DNA of 64,000 nucleotides from Kitagawia praeruptora (Eukaryota > Streptophyta > Magnoliopsida > Apiales > Apiaceae). A model generated the notes under the pieces. It made no database searches and was not told the origin of the DNA. It worked only from the letters and a program-made list of their open reading frames with translations. Where the stretch lies: positions 6,093,501 through 6,157,500 of the forward strand of contig CM075345.1 in the NCBI GenBank assembly GCA_037693485.1, written 5' to 3'. This document shows positions 42,159-55,041 of the stretch, in pieces (within the stretch, counting starts at the first letter, position 1; every line of letters starts with the position of its first letter). The position numbers were made by a program, and so were the translations under genes.

Positions 42159-43814
42159 CTAGCTTATAACCCGTGCAATGCACGGGTTTCTTGTATTATG
42201 TTATAAATTTTATTTAATATTATAATTATGTTTATATATAATCATTATGTTTTTAACTTTTTTTTAATTTTAATTTGATATAATTTAATATACTCATGTT
42301 TAGAAATTATACTAATGTTTCCTTATTATAAACAATGTATACGGTTTTTAATATATTTTATTAATAATTGAAAAATATGGTGTGATATTTTCAAGTATAT
42401 ATTAATGATGGTAAGATTTGTTGTAGATTAAAAAGGTAACGTGTTTTAATTAGATCATAGGAAATATTAATGATTGAAATATATGATACGATTGATCTTT
42501 TAGGTGTTTATAAAAGGTAATATCTTCAACTAAAAGTAAATATTAAAAAGGCAATCGATTAATTACCATTAATTATATTATGTTATTATTTATTTTAGGT
42601 GTTATATTTTTCTTGAAAATATGGTGTGATATTTTTGGGTATATATTAATGATTGTAAGATTTGTTGTAAATTAAAAAGGTAACGTGTTTTAATTCGAAA
42701 GGAAATATTAATGATCGAAAAATATGATATGATTGATATTTTTAGGTATTTAAAAAAGGTAATATTTTCAACTAAAAGTAAATGTGAAAAAGGCAATCGA
42801 CTAATTACCATTAATTTCATTATATTAATATGAAAAAGGCAATCGACTAATTACCATTAATTTTATTATGTTAATCGACTAATTACCATTAATTACAATG
42901 TGTTTTAATTCAAAAAAAATATTAAGGATGGAAAAATATGAAACGATTGATGTTTTTAGGTGTTTATAAAAGGTAATATCTCGACTAATTACCTTTAATT
43001 ATATTATGTTATTATTTATTTTAGGAGTATTTATTTTTCTTCATAATGAAAGGTAAATAAGTAAATTCACGAAGTACCAAAAAATAGGTACGAAAAAACA
43101 GGTACAAAAAAAAAAGATACCAAAACTTTCAATGTTTCGGTTTTTAGATAATAGTATAGATATAATCATTATTTTTTTACATAATTTTTAATTTTAATTA
43201 ATATAATTTAATATACACATGTTTACGGATTACACTAATGTTTCCTTATTATAAACAAAGTATATTTTTAATATATTTTATTAATAATTGAAAAATATTG
43301 TATGATATTTTCGGATATATATTTATGATTTGAAATATATTAATGATTGTAAGATTAGTTTTAAATAAAAAAGGAAACGTATTTTAATTCGAAAGGTAAT
43401 ATTAATGATTGGAAGATATGATAAAAGGTAACATCAAACAAAGTATATTTTTAATATATTTTATTAATGATTGAAAAATATTGTATGATATTTTCGGATA
43501 TATATTAATGATTGTAAAATTAGTTTTAAATCAAAAAGGAAACGTACTTTAATTCGAAAGGTAATATTAATGATTGGAATATATGATAAAAGGTAACATC
43601 TTCAACTAAAAGTAATATGAAAAAGGCAATTGACTAATTACCATTAATTATATTATGTTAAAATTTATTTTAGGTGTTTTAATATATATTTTTCTTTATA
43701 ATGAAGGGTACATAAGTAAATTCACGAAGTACCAAAAAACATGTACCAAGAAATTGGTACCAAAAAACAGGTACCAAAACTTTTAATGTTTCGGAATTTA
43801 TATAATAGTATAGA
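42159..43814 (-). mobile_element. Helitron(s), minus strand, with two 5' termini in tandem
   Basis: The 3' end on the minus strand (42159-42162) is hairpin CCGTGCATTGCACGG, then TTATAAG and CTAG|T. The 5' end at 43814 reads A|TCTATACTATTATATAA. A second internal 5' terminus at 43160 (TCTATACTATTATCTAA) precedes a 1-kb unit that is colinear with the outer part (shared TACTAATGTTTCCTTATTAT). Tandem or read-through Helitron copies. No ORF. Confidence 0.75.
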
Positions 43815-44238
43815 TTGTAATCTTGATAAATAAATAATTTTAACACTTATATATCAGCAAAAATCATAAAGTATGAGACACAAAAGTTAGTAAATACGAA
43901 TGTGTTAATAATTTTTCGAATTAATGGAAATATATTGGTTCGAACATCGAATTCAGACACCAAATTGTAAAAAAAAAAGAAATCGTAAAATACGTGCACA
44001 AACATTTTGTAGTGTACGCATTGGACTGATAATAGACCTGGAAAATAATAAATTATCCGACAAAACACTCAAAAAGCGCCTTTATATTATGCGGGCGATA
44101 CCTTTCGGTGTATACAAACCAAGCACCAACGCACCATTCCATTTCAAATTACAAACAGATCTTACTCAATCTCGTTTCTCACTTTTAGAGAGAGAAAGTG
44201 GTTATAGAGAGAGAAACACTGAAACACTATTCGATTTG
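43815..44238 (+). promoter_or_regulatory. CAP1 upstream region and 5' UTR
   Basis: A Helitron end lies only 424 bp upstream of the ATG, so the promoter is short or partly Helitron-derived. A purine-rich AGAGAGAGAAAGTGG/GAGAGAGAAAC stretch at about 44185-44215 probably lies in the 5' UTR. An ORF from 43924 runs in frame into exon 1 but is not needed. Confidence 0.4.
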
Positions 44239-47200
44239 ATGGACGAGAAGCTGATACAGAGATTGGAGTCGGCGGTGGTGCGGCTGGAGTTGCTCTCCGC
44301 CGGAGGTTCGAGTGGCGGCGGCGGAGATGCGGCGGCGGTGGCGATTGATCCTTCGGTGATCGCGTTTGATGAATTTATGGAGAAGTATGTAGGTAGGGTT
44401 ATGAGTTGTGCTAAGAAGATTGGGGGACAAGTTGAGGATGTTACGAAGGTTCTAGAACAAGCGTTTTCTGTTCAGAAGGAGCTTCTTATCAAAATTAAGC
44501 AATCTCAGGTCTGTTTCTGTTTTAATTCATCTTTGTAAGTGCTTGTTTATTCGAATTCGATTCGAATCGAGTTGTGGTTATTAGTATATGTATTGGATTT
44601 GTGATTTAAAAGGAGTTTGTACAGTACAGCTAGCTAGTTTATCTCTGATATTTGCAAGTGGAAATGAGTCAAATGACTTATGTAGAGAGAGATGAGAGAG
44701 ATGGGGAAAGATTGTTGATATGTTGTGGTTATTTGAAATGGTTGCGAGTGAAATGACTTATGTTCAATTTAGCAAAAAAGAAAAAGAAAAAAAAAGAAAT
44801 GGCTTATGTAGAGAGAGAGAGAGAGATTGTTGATATGAGAGTGAGAGAGAGGGAGAGGGAGATTGTTAATATGTTATGATTGTTTGTATAATCTAGTTGT
44901 AGGTAAATTTGATTGGATTATGTCCACAATTTTAGGGAAGTTAAATATTTATTATAAGCGTATCAAAGGAGGATGATAATCTTTCTGTAAAATTGAAATC
45001 AAACCGACCTATCCCACTCGGAAATAGGGTCTCGGTTCGTGAAGGGTTTTGTAAGGTGAAATGCACACAGAATTTAATATACTCTACATCTGCGACCAAA
45101 GAGACTGTTTTTGTGAAGTCTAGAAAAAACACCGAATCTTTTGGAAGATTATGAAGTTTTTAAAGCTAAAGTGTTTGGAGTTTTTTAACAAGCTGCCAAA
45201 AGTCATTAATATTACTAGAGCTAAAATATACGTGTAGGAGTTTGTCGTTTAATTTTGTTAATCTGTTACCATCTTTATCCAGTTTAAAAATAAGGAGTCT
45301 GTTTACTTCTGTGACCAAAGAGATTGTTCTTGTGAAGTGTTAAAATATGTGGATTGTTTTCGAAGATTTTTGATATTTTTAGAAAGTTATAGTTTAAACT
45401 AATGGTAATCCATCCTCATTAATTGTAGCAAGGAGAGATGCGATCTGATGTGTGAAAAGCAAAATTCTTAACGGTTTTATTGAGGATACTTATTTGATTA
45501 TGGTTGTATTAGAAACCCTCGTGATAAATGTGTTCATATATTTTGGCTGATCTGATGATGTTCACGTTTTTTTAATCATATTGCCTGGTGCAGAAACCTG
45601 ACATGGCGGGATTAGTTGAATTCCTCAAACCATTAAATGAAGTGATAATAAAAGCAAATGCATTGACAGAAGGGAGGCGATCAGATTCCTTTAATCACTT
45701 GAAGAGTGTAGCGGACAGTATATCAGCACTTGCATGGATAGCATACACAGGGAAAGATTGCGGTGAGAAAAGAACAATTATCCTGAAAATTTGATTTGTC
45801 ATTATTTCTTCCTTTCGCATTATGACTCTCTCCTTTTTTGTAGGCATGAGCATGCCTATTGCGCATGTGGAAGAAAGTTGGCAAATGGCTGAATTTTATA
45901 ACAACAAGGTGAAGAATTTATGCCGAGGCCCATGATTTTCAACCTAATCTTTGTTTCTCTCGTTTTAGTTTTGGTAACAGTAAAATTGTGTGCTTCTTTA
46001 GAAACAATGCTGTGCAGTTTACACAATTAATAATGATGAATTCGCATACTCATATAGTCATAGCTGAGGAGAGATTCTTTTCAGGTCTACTCCACAGAAG
46101 AATCTCAATCAAATACAGCCTTTTATTTGTTTTCGAAACTACAAGCAATCAGCGACTTTATTTATTTAATTTCACCCTTCATCTTTTTATCGAATTAACG
46201 AGCAAGTGATTTTTACTAATATAACTCCCAACTGTATGTTCATATGAAGTTAATACTTATTAATGCTCATTTCACAAGTTAATCAGGTGGTTAATGCCAG
46301 TATTTCGGTATTTTATTGTTTAAGGTTCTGGTTGAGTACAGAAATAAAGACCCAAACCATGTGGAGTGGGCAAAAGCTTTGAAGGAGCTATATGTACCGG
46401 GTTTAAGGGATTATGTGAAGGCACACTATCCTTTAGGTCCTGTTTGGAGTGCCACAGGAAAGACAGTTGCTAGTGCTCCAGCTCCACCAAAAGCTCCTAC
46501 ATCTAAAGCTCCTGCTCCTCCGCCTCCTCCCCCAGCTTCTCTCTTCACTTCTGAAACTCCTCAGCCTTCTTCATCTCGACCAAAGGTGGGGATGTCTGCT
46601 GTTTTTCAAGAAATCAGTTCAGGGAAGCCTGTTACTTCTGGTACCCCTCTTTCTGTTGTTGCTTGTAATAATAGTTGCTATTTGTTAAGAACACTTTTTT
46701 TTATAAAAATTAAATAATTTAAAAATTTACTTCTGTGCTTTTCAGGATTAAGAAAGGTAACAGATGATATGAAGACAAAGAACCGTGCAGATAGAGCTGG
46801 TGTTGTTGCTGCTAATGAAAAAAGCAGCCGTGGAACTACGTCATCGTCGTTTTCCAAAACTGCACCTCCCAAGTTGGAGCTCCAAATGGGTCGTAAGTGA
46901 GTACTGTTTCATTGTTATAATTTGGCTTGTAACTTATGTGAAGGGTCATGGTGTGGTGACTGGTGATTCACGCTGCATTATTTGCAGGTGGGTTGTTGAG
47001 TACCAGATTGGTAAGAAGAATTTAGTAATTGATGACTGTGACGCAAAGCAAACCGTGTATATCTTTGGATGTAAAGATTCTGTTCTTCAGATACAAGGTC
47101 CGGTATCTGATCAGTGCCATTTATATCTATCGCCAAAAAATATTTTTCAAAGAGGCCCTTAATATCTTGACGAGCTTACATTTACTGGTGACAATATGCA

Positions 47201-49129
47201 GGAAAAGTTAACAACATAACCATAGACAAGTGCACTAAGATGGGGGTTGTATTTAAGGTCAGTGCAGTTAATATCTGAACATTTGTAGTTTAATTATTAA
47301 ATATAGGCACGTTTTTGTGACAATTTTGTGACAGGACGTAGTGGCAGCTTGTGAGATTGTTAACTGCAATGGTGTTGAGGTGCAATGCCAGGTATCTCCT
47401 CTTACTAGTGTTATTTTTATTTGCTGCATGTGGAATGATGAATGCTGGTTGGGGAAATATTGTAATGCAGACTTTTTCAATTAATACATGGTTACCCGAT
47501 GATTTAAAAGTTCAAGTGTTCAGAGTATAATGGATTAGTTGCTGTTTGCTTTCTGCATCGTTATAATGGTTTAGGTTATATTAAAACCTTTCTTCATTTG
47601 TTGGTTGATATTTAGGGTTCAGCACCTACAATTTCAGTAGACAATACAGGAGGATGCCAATTATATCTGAGCAAAGATTCTTTGGGTGCTTCTATAACAA
47701 CAGCCAAGTCAAGTGAGATTAATGTATTGGTTCCTGGTGCTGGTGCTGGAGATGACTGGGTATTTCAACTCTTCTTTTTGTTTTCCTATTATTACTCATG
47801 TTATTGGCATCTTAGGCAAGTATCTCCTTGACAAAAAGAAAGCTATATGAAACATAGAGCGATAGGCTTAAGAGCGACAATTAAGAATAATAAAATAATG
47901 TCATGTAAGTTGACTTGCAAGTGTCTTAACTCTCCAGTAAAGTTCCTGTCTAGAAAGCAGGGATTCTTGGGTCACCCAACGAATCCCCATATTTTTATAT
48001 GCCGTATCCCCCCGCACCCGAATCCTCATATTATTTTATTTGCCGAATCCATGTATCCCAGCTTTACGCACCGGTATCCATGCTTTTTAGGTTCCTGTTA
48101 ACATATTTGCTGTATTTCTTTTCAGTTTGTTTTCAGATAGTTCAAATTACTTGGTGCTATAAAGTACAAAAACACAACTAAAATCTACTAAAACAGTGAC
48201 ATGCTTTTGCACATCATCTAGTTGTAAGTTGTATAAGAAAGAGTGTTTTTGTTAGTGCTTCATGACTGTGAAGAATGTTATCCTAGAGTAGGTTTCTGGT
48301 TGAGCCTGTCTTAATCTTTGGTAGCAAGGTCTTCGTATTCATGCTTGTGTAGTTAGCAAATGAAAAGGTCTCAATTGCCACAATGAAAATATTTAGATGT
48401 TGGTTAAGGATGTCTGGGGTTGATTGAATTTCTTTTATTTCATACTTGTAAAATGAAAATCACAATTGCCATGCTGAAATTAGTAGCCTAATCGTACTAT
48501 TATGCACCCAAGACACTTTGTTTTGTACTGAAGCAACCTCTGCTTAGGACTTGCAAATAAATTCCACAAAAAGGAATACAAGCTCAGGGCAAACTTTGAT
48601 AGGTTTTTTTGTGAACCAAGAAGAATAATATAACGAAGCACGAAAAGCTGAAATGCTGGTCTGAGTTGTTAGAACATCGGGATACTGAAATTAATCCAGA
48701 ATAGAAAACTTGACACGAATAGTGAGAGCCAAAATCTAATGCAGTACAAGGATAAATCTGTTCTTTCTTCCTTAATATGGTGCATCTGTGCAGAATTACT
48801 ACCAGTATAGCTTCCTTCCTGCAAAATGGCTAAGAGAAAGCCATATGCAAGCAAATAAAGTAGGCAAACTTTATTGTCAAATGGTTAATAGTTCTCTATG
48901 CCTATATGAAGCAATGATTCTGCATTAAATTTATAGTTCACCATGTACCTTATTTCCACTAGCAAAGTCTGGTTGTTATTGTTTCTCTTTGACAATTACT
49001 CGTCAGATTTGTTTAGGCATTAACACGGCACATTTGTTACAGGGAGAGCATGCTCTACCACAGCAGTTTGTCCATGCATACAAGGATGGCCAGTTTGTAA
49101 CGACTCCTGTATCACACTCTGGTGGTTAA
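44239..49129 (+). CDS. CAP1: Cyclase-associated protein (adenylyl cyclase-associated protein) 1, actin regulator
   Basis: Binds G-actin, recharges ADP-actin with ATP and works with ADF/cofilin in filament turnover in the cytosol. Ten exons: 44239-44508, 45594-45762, 45844-45908, 46325-46640, 46746-46896, 46988-47097, 47202-47257, 47335-47391, 47616-47759, 49043-49129. They sum to 1425 bp, 474 aa, close to Arabidopsis CAP1. Start MDEKLIQRLESAVVRLE is the conserved CAP N-terminus. The helical CAP-N domain fills residues 5-200 (HVEWAKALKELYVPGLRDYV). A proline-rich tract (APAPPPPPP) lies near 215-245, an LRKVTDDM WH2-like motif near 273, and the C-terminal CARP beta-helix (WVVEYQIGKKNLVIDD to VSHSGG) runs 325-474. 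Intron 9 is 1283 bp. No disabling change. Confidence 0.97.
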
Positions 49130-49570
49130 TGTGGGTGGCCTTTTCCAGCTTCCATTTTACGTTTTTATTCTTTCATTTTTTTCCCTCCCCCTCTTTGGAT
49201 TGATTGCTTGAATTGGTCACAGATGGTTTTTCTTTTTCCTGGCCGTCTATTTACCCCCCTTGTCATGTTGATTTACCTACGAATGTATTGATTTGATTTG
49301 AGTGTCATGTTTTACAAAATTGCTGTAAGAATCTACATGATGTTAGCATATTTTGTCATTCGGTCAGAAGTTTGGGATTGAATATCATCCTCATGTTGTC
49401 AGTCATCAGGCATGATTTGTTGTGATGAGCGTGATCAGAAATTTTGGGGCTGATTCATTTTCGTATGAACAGTTCTATATATCGAAATTTGCATATGAAC
49501 AGTTCCATATATCGAATTTTGCATCTGTCGCTACTTGTGTACGTTGAATTACTATTAGGATATGTATATG
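49130..49570 (+). other. CAP1 3' UTR and spacer
   Basis: No ORF. TTTTTATTCTTTCATTTTTT and later AT-rich sequence are compatible with a 3' UTR; no clear poly(A) signal stands out. A 27-bp phrase around AACAGTTC(T/C)ATATATCGAA is duplicated at about 49468 and 49498. Confidence 0.4.
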
Positions 49571-49827
49571 CTCTGTTCTAAAAATCCCCGATTCAGCCGA
49601 TTAATCTTCTGGAAGGTAACCAACCGATTCGATTTTTAAAATCCGATTAATCCTTTTAATTTATTTAAAATGATATGTTTAATTGTAAATTAGACTAATA
49701 TATTAAATATTATTATAATATCCGATTAATCCTCCGATTAATCCGTCCGATTAATCCCCGCCTATCCGATTAGGCGCTAGGCGGTACCCCGACCGCCCTG
49801 GGCCGCCTAGCGATTTCTGGAACACTG
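49571..49827. mobile_element. hAT MITE (257 bp)
   Basis: Left CTCTGTTCTAAAAATC and right inverted GATTTCTGGAACACTG TIRs (imperfect). The 8-bp duplication TGTATATG (49563-49570, 49828-49835) flanks it. Interior repeats of CCGATTAATCC and CCGCCTAG. Same TIR family as 4022-4293. Confidence 0.85.
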
Positions 49828-49835
49828 TGTATATG

Positions 49836-50736
49836 TGATTCGAGCCATATGTTATTAGGAATGAGAAGAGATGGGAACGATCAACAAGAAATCTCTATTC
49901 TTCCAGGAATAATTTTATGGAAATGATTTCTATTCTTTCCCTCGACCAAAATCAAACATAACGAAGTTCTCACAAAATGCATAATGTTCTGGTTCAAGGG
50001 GTTAGATCTGAGTATCAATACAGGAGAAATGTTCTCTATGTATTTTCTAGTCTCTTTTTTTTTTTTTTGACGAAAGTCTGTGTTATTGATTGCATGCCAA
50101 AATCATTATCCAACTTTTATATCTTTTTGCACTCGTGGTGAGACTGAGGTCCCCGGCGGCTTTGAATTAGCCAACCATAATACCATGTCATTGGAGACTA
50201 ACGTTTAAATCAGTAAAAAATAATGTGACAATCACTGTCCTAACTTTTCTTTCCTAGTACGAATTTTCAAGCTTTATATAAAGAAATTAGTGGGAATACT
50301 TTTTAACTCATGGCGGAAAATAAGTATGCTTATACGCATCTCTGTCCCAAAATGAATGACCCACTTCAGACATTTTAATTTTCTCGATTGAGCTATTTGC
50401 AAAAATTATTATTTACAAAATGAAAACATCGTAAAAAATATTATTTAAGTATCTCAACTGAGATATGAAAAGAGTATTTATTTTGATAGATTTTGAGATG
50501 ATCCAGAATCGAATTCAAATATATAGTTAAATTTTTTAATTTCAGATGAATACTTAGACAAAATTCATAGATTCTGAGATGATGGAGAATGGAATTCGAA
50601 TATGTAGTTAAAATTTTTTAATCTCTGATGAATAAGTAGACAAAAGAAGAGTTCTTGTAGTACTCATTTAATGTCAACACACGTCACCATCTCTCCTCTC
50701 TCTCTCGTTGCTGGCTGCTGAGTCTCTCCCAAAGTC

Positions 50737-50740
<4 letters not shown>
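49836..50740. other. Intergenic region between CAP1 and AGB1
   Basis: Contains a poly-T run (50048-50063) and two similar blocks at about 50490 and 50570 (GATTTTGAGATGATCCAGAAT / GATTCTGAGATGATGGAGAAT, first 20 bases compared). No gene. Confidence 0.4.

Positions 50741-50802
<62 letters not shown>
50741..50802. repeat. (CT)15(CA)16 compound microsatellite in the AGB1 5' region
   Basis: Uninterrupted CT repeats at 50741-50770 switch to CA repeats at 50771-50802, 90 bp upstream of the AGB1 ATG. Probably inside the 5' UTR. Likely length-variable between individuals. Confidence 0.95.
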
Positions 50803-50805
<3 letters not shown>

Positions 50806-50891
50806 CAATCCAATGATCAATTCAACTCTCTAACAATCTCCAAACCAATCACACACACATAAAAATCCCCAAATAAATAAATTAATTAAAA

Positions 50892-53800
50892 ATGTCAGTA
50901 ACGGAGCTGAAAGAACGACACATAGCAGCTACACAAGCCGTCAATTCACTCCGCCAACAATTAAACCAGAAGCGCTTACTCCTCCTCGACACTGATGGTT
51001 TCATTTCTTTCTTACTCTTTTTTTTTAAAAATTTTTTAATTTAATTTGTTTTTGTTATTTAAGGTGTTTAATTAGATCTTTACTTGTTTAATTTCACAGT
51101 TGCAGGATATTCCAGGGCACAAAATAAGCAACCTGTTACTTTTACACCTACCGATCTGGTTTGTTGCAGGACTCTGCAGGGACACTCTGGCAAGGTTATC
51201 TTCGTTTAGTGCCTCGTTTTCGATATTTCTTGTTTTTTTAATATTAGACTGTTAATTTATGTTTTTGTACATATAGTTTCGAATAATTGAACTGTAAAGG
51301 TTGACTGGTATAATTTGTAATTGTTGTCCTGCGCGGTTAATTATAAATGGAACTGTAAAGATTATGTAATTTATTTTGTAATTATGCTTTGATGTGTTTG
51401 TGACGGTGGATTGAACAATTTTAAAATGCTTTGATATTTAATTTGTATCAAAATGCTTTGCACGTGACACGCGAGTGCGTATTTCGTATGATAGAGTTTT
51501 TGAGTAAAAAAATGAGAGGAAAGTTAAAATGTTTGTTTACCCCGCGATTTTGTAGGGTACGAGTGGAATGTAGGGTGGAATGAAAATTATATGTATATTT
51601 TGTTCAATTTTACGTTATTTTATTCCATTGCAACAAAATGGGGCGTAATGAATACACTGTATTTTTAAAATAACTTTGTAAGTAATATTGAACTTCATAC
51701 TTTTTTTTTTCCTTAAGAAAAACAGAATAGATAAGGTTTGAATTTATTCAAGGAACAAATTTTTATAAATTGACGATTATTTAGGTCTACTCGCTAGACT
51801 GGACGCCCGAAAAGAATCGTATTGTTAGTGCATCTCAAGATGGGAGGTTGATAGTTTGGAATGCCCTCACCAGCCAGAAAACTCATGCCATTAAGTTGCC
51901 CTGTCCATGGGTCATGACGTGTGCCTTCTCTCCTAGTGGGCAATCTGTTGCATGTGGTGGCCTTGATAGCATTTGCTCCATTTTTAATCTAAATTCTTCC
52001 ATGGACAAGGATGGGAATGTGCCGGTATCAAGAATGCTAAGTGGTCATAAGGGATATGTATCTTCATGTCAGTATGTTCCAGATGAGGATACTCACCTAA
52101 TAACAAGTTCAGGTGATCATACATGTATTTTATGGGACATTACTACAGGCCTGAGGACTTCAGTTTTTGGTGGGGAATTCCAATCCGGGCACACTGCTGA
52201 TGTACTGAGGTGCGTTCTTGTATTTTATTATGCTAACTAAAGCTTCCAACTCTGATTTTCAGTTTGTGTGTAACAACATTTGTAGTAACACCCTTCCGTT
52301 GCTTACTGAGTAGCTTATAGTATCATATGTAATGAGTAGTATGGAATGCACTTTCTGTTAGTTGTCCATGTTAAGTATAATCTTATTATAGCCAACAGTT
52401 TTTTCAAATATCAGTCGTATATCTGGGCCAGATTTTGGCTCCATAAATGGAGATAGGAACTGATGGCCTTCATTTACAATCCGTAATGTTTTTCTCACTC
52501 GTTGGGTTTGAAAAAGCATGAAGTTTGTTAGTTTAGTGCTATCTTAGTAGTAAACTAAGCGATCACATGTTAGTTCCCTAGACCATAAGAGGCATGTACC
52601 AAAGAAGTTTGCATGCAGCAAGTTCAAGGATCTTTATAGGTGTTAGTTTAATACTATCTTATCGTCGGTAATATATTGCTGAACTTTATAGTGAGATAAT
52701 GTCAGTTGTCAGATATTGACATTTGTAATAGTTTCATCCATTGCTCACTGGAAGGTGCTGGCTTGTGAAAAAAATGTTGCTCAAATAGCCAAGGCTCGTC
52801 TATGAAGATTAATGTAGAATCCACTATGGCTAACCTCCTTTTGGTAATAATGGCGATAATGCGTTACCAGGACATAACCTCTTATGTCATGTTACAGAAG
52901 TGTTGAATTTAGTCTATGTAGTCAGATGTCTTTTAAAAAGTAATAGCTGTTTTAGAAGTATATATGCATTCTGTAAAAGCATTGGGACTGTGTATGACAC
53001 ATCTAAAATCTTTTGACTTCCTTACTAATGTGTTATGTTCCTCAGCGTTTCTATCAATGGGTCAAACTCAAGAATGTTCGTTTCTGGTTCTTGTGATGCA
53101 ACTGCACGCCTGTGGGATACTCGTGTTGCAAGTCGAGCAGTCCGTACTTTTTACGGTCACGAGGGTGATGTTAGTTCTGTAAAGTATTTTCCAGATGGCA
53201 ACAGATTTGGAACTGGTTCAGAAGATGGAACTTGCAGATTATTTGACATTAGGACGGGTCACCAACTCCAAGTATATAATCAGCCAAATTCAGATTCTGA
53301 CATGGCACCAGTGACTTCAATTGCTTTCTCCATATCAGGCCGACTACTCTTTGCTGGTTACGCCAATGGCGATTGTTATGTTTGGGATACTTTGTTGGCA
53401 CAGGTATATACTTATCTTTTGTAGTATCAATTATTTGGATTGTGTAGGGTTAGTTGGGTTATGGTGTCCTTGCGCATATCCTTTCTATTTGTTCAGTCTC
53501 TCTTTCACTCTTAGAATAGATGAAGTCTATGCAGAAAAGTTATTATCATGAATATGGTAGCTGGATTACAATTCAAATATGTGAAATTATCAAATTAAAA
53601 CAGAATGCTGGGGGGTTCATAATTTAGAATCGCTATTGAATCGCTTGCTCCACCTTTTCACTACTGTTTCCTTTTTTTATTTTTAATAATATTTGTGTGT
53701 CTATATACGCACATGTCTTTATTGTGTTAAGATTATCCAATTTTTGGATGGTAGGTGGTTTTGAACTTGGGCTCTCTCCACAACTCGCATGAGGGACGGA

Positions 53801-55041
53801 TCAGCTGTTTGGGCTTGTCAGCTGATGGGAGCGCTTTATGTACAGGAAGTTGGGATTCAAACCTTAAGGTTAGTTAAAGGGCTTGTTTGGCCTAAATCTT
53901 AGGAGTAAAAGTTTTTCTGTGTGTGTCAAAAGGATTGCTCGGCTTATATCTTACAAGTAGATTTTTTTTTGGGGGTTGTAAAATGAGTTATTTTCTATTT
54001 GGTTAGTTCAATTTGCAAGTCAACCGGATAATGTATAACTTCTGAATCATCAATAGTTAAAACATGGCAAGAAGTACTGAAGGTTACATGTGAGGATAAT
54101 ATATAGTTTTGGTCATTACAGAGTACAAATTGAAAGAAGTTTAAAAGTTAAGTACCTCACATCTAGGGTTGAAATGGCCACTCTTGACTCTTGAGGTTTA
54201 GCATTAGCTCGTTAAGGGTTTCGCTCAGTTCGGTTCATTTATGAATTAGCCAAGCAACTCGATTTGGTTCATTTATAAATTAGCCAAGCAACTTGATTCA
54301 CTAACGTGCTGAGCTTGAGAACGTCAAAGCTCCGCTCAGAAGCCTGCAAGCAAGCTTGGTTATTGGCTCGTAAACAAGTTTGTGAGCAGGCTCGATTGTT
54401 AGGCTCATGCAACATATTTAGAAACTCTATGAGAAATTCATGTATCAAAAATTGAAATATTTGTAGTGTCTGCACTTGGATTGGGAATCCCTGCGAACCA
54501 AAGGATCAGTCAAAATATGCTTAAAGCAAAATACAGTTGAACCTCGATGAAGTAATAATCGATAAAGTAATAAACTCGCTATAGTAATATTTTTTTCCGG
54601 TCCCAACATAATGGAGACAGTGTATTTTTACTCTCGATAAAGTAATAAACTCGATAAAGTAATATTTTTTCTCGATCCCAAGCGTATTACTTTAAAGAGG
54701 TTTAACTGTAATGGTTAATAAGAGGGAAAAATAGGTTGCATAAATTTGTATATCATGTATAGAGGATGGCTTCAGTTTATTCTTATATCTCCTTTGAAAA
54801 TAGACATGTCAGATATCGAGATCATTACTTTCAGTTCTACGACATTAATTTGTATTCAGTTTTCTATCGGCAGCCTTTGCATTATTTGTTTAGTTTAAAC
54901 ACAGCCTGATGGTTGATTATGATTGCATATGGTACATGTGTTGTTTTCTTTAGTACGTGATGATAGATTCTGATATTACATTATACAACTCCTTTGCGAT
55001 TACAGATTTGGGCGTTTGGAGGGCACAGAAAAGTGACATGA
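50892..55041 (+). CDS. AGB1: Heterotrimeric G-protein beta subunit
   Basis: Forms the Gbeta-gamma dimer at the plasma membrane and acts in hormone, defence and development signalling. Exons 50892-50997, 51100-51194, 51785-52209, 53046-53403, 53755-53868, 55006-55041 sum to 1134 bp, 377 aa, the length of Arabidopsis AGB1. MSVTELKERHIAATQAVNSL begins the N-terminal coiled coil that pairs with Ggamma. Seven WD40 blades follow, with TLQGHSGKVYSLDW, RLIVWNAL, MLSGHKGYVSSCQY, CILWDITTG, TARLWDTR, CRLFDIRTG and a final KIWAFGGHRKVT. The last exon encodes only 11 residues plus the stop, as in other plants. Intron 5 (1137 bp) holds an Emigrant-like MITE. All sites GT-AG. No damage seen. Confidence 0.98.
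54534..54708. mobile_element. Emigrant/Lemi-like (pogo) MITE in AGB1 intron 5
   Basis: CAGTTGAACCTC and inverted GAGGTTTAACTG TIRs, flanked by TA (54532-54533, 54709-54710), 175 bp. The interior repeats TCGATAAAGTAATAAACTCG. A same-length relative lies at 61819-61993. Confidence 0.85.
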
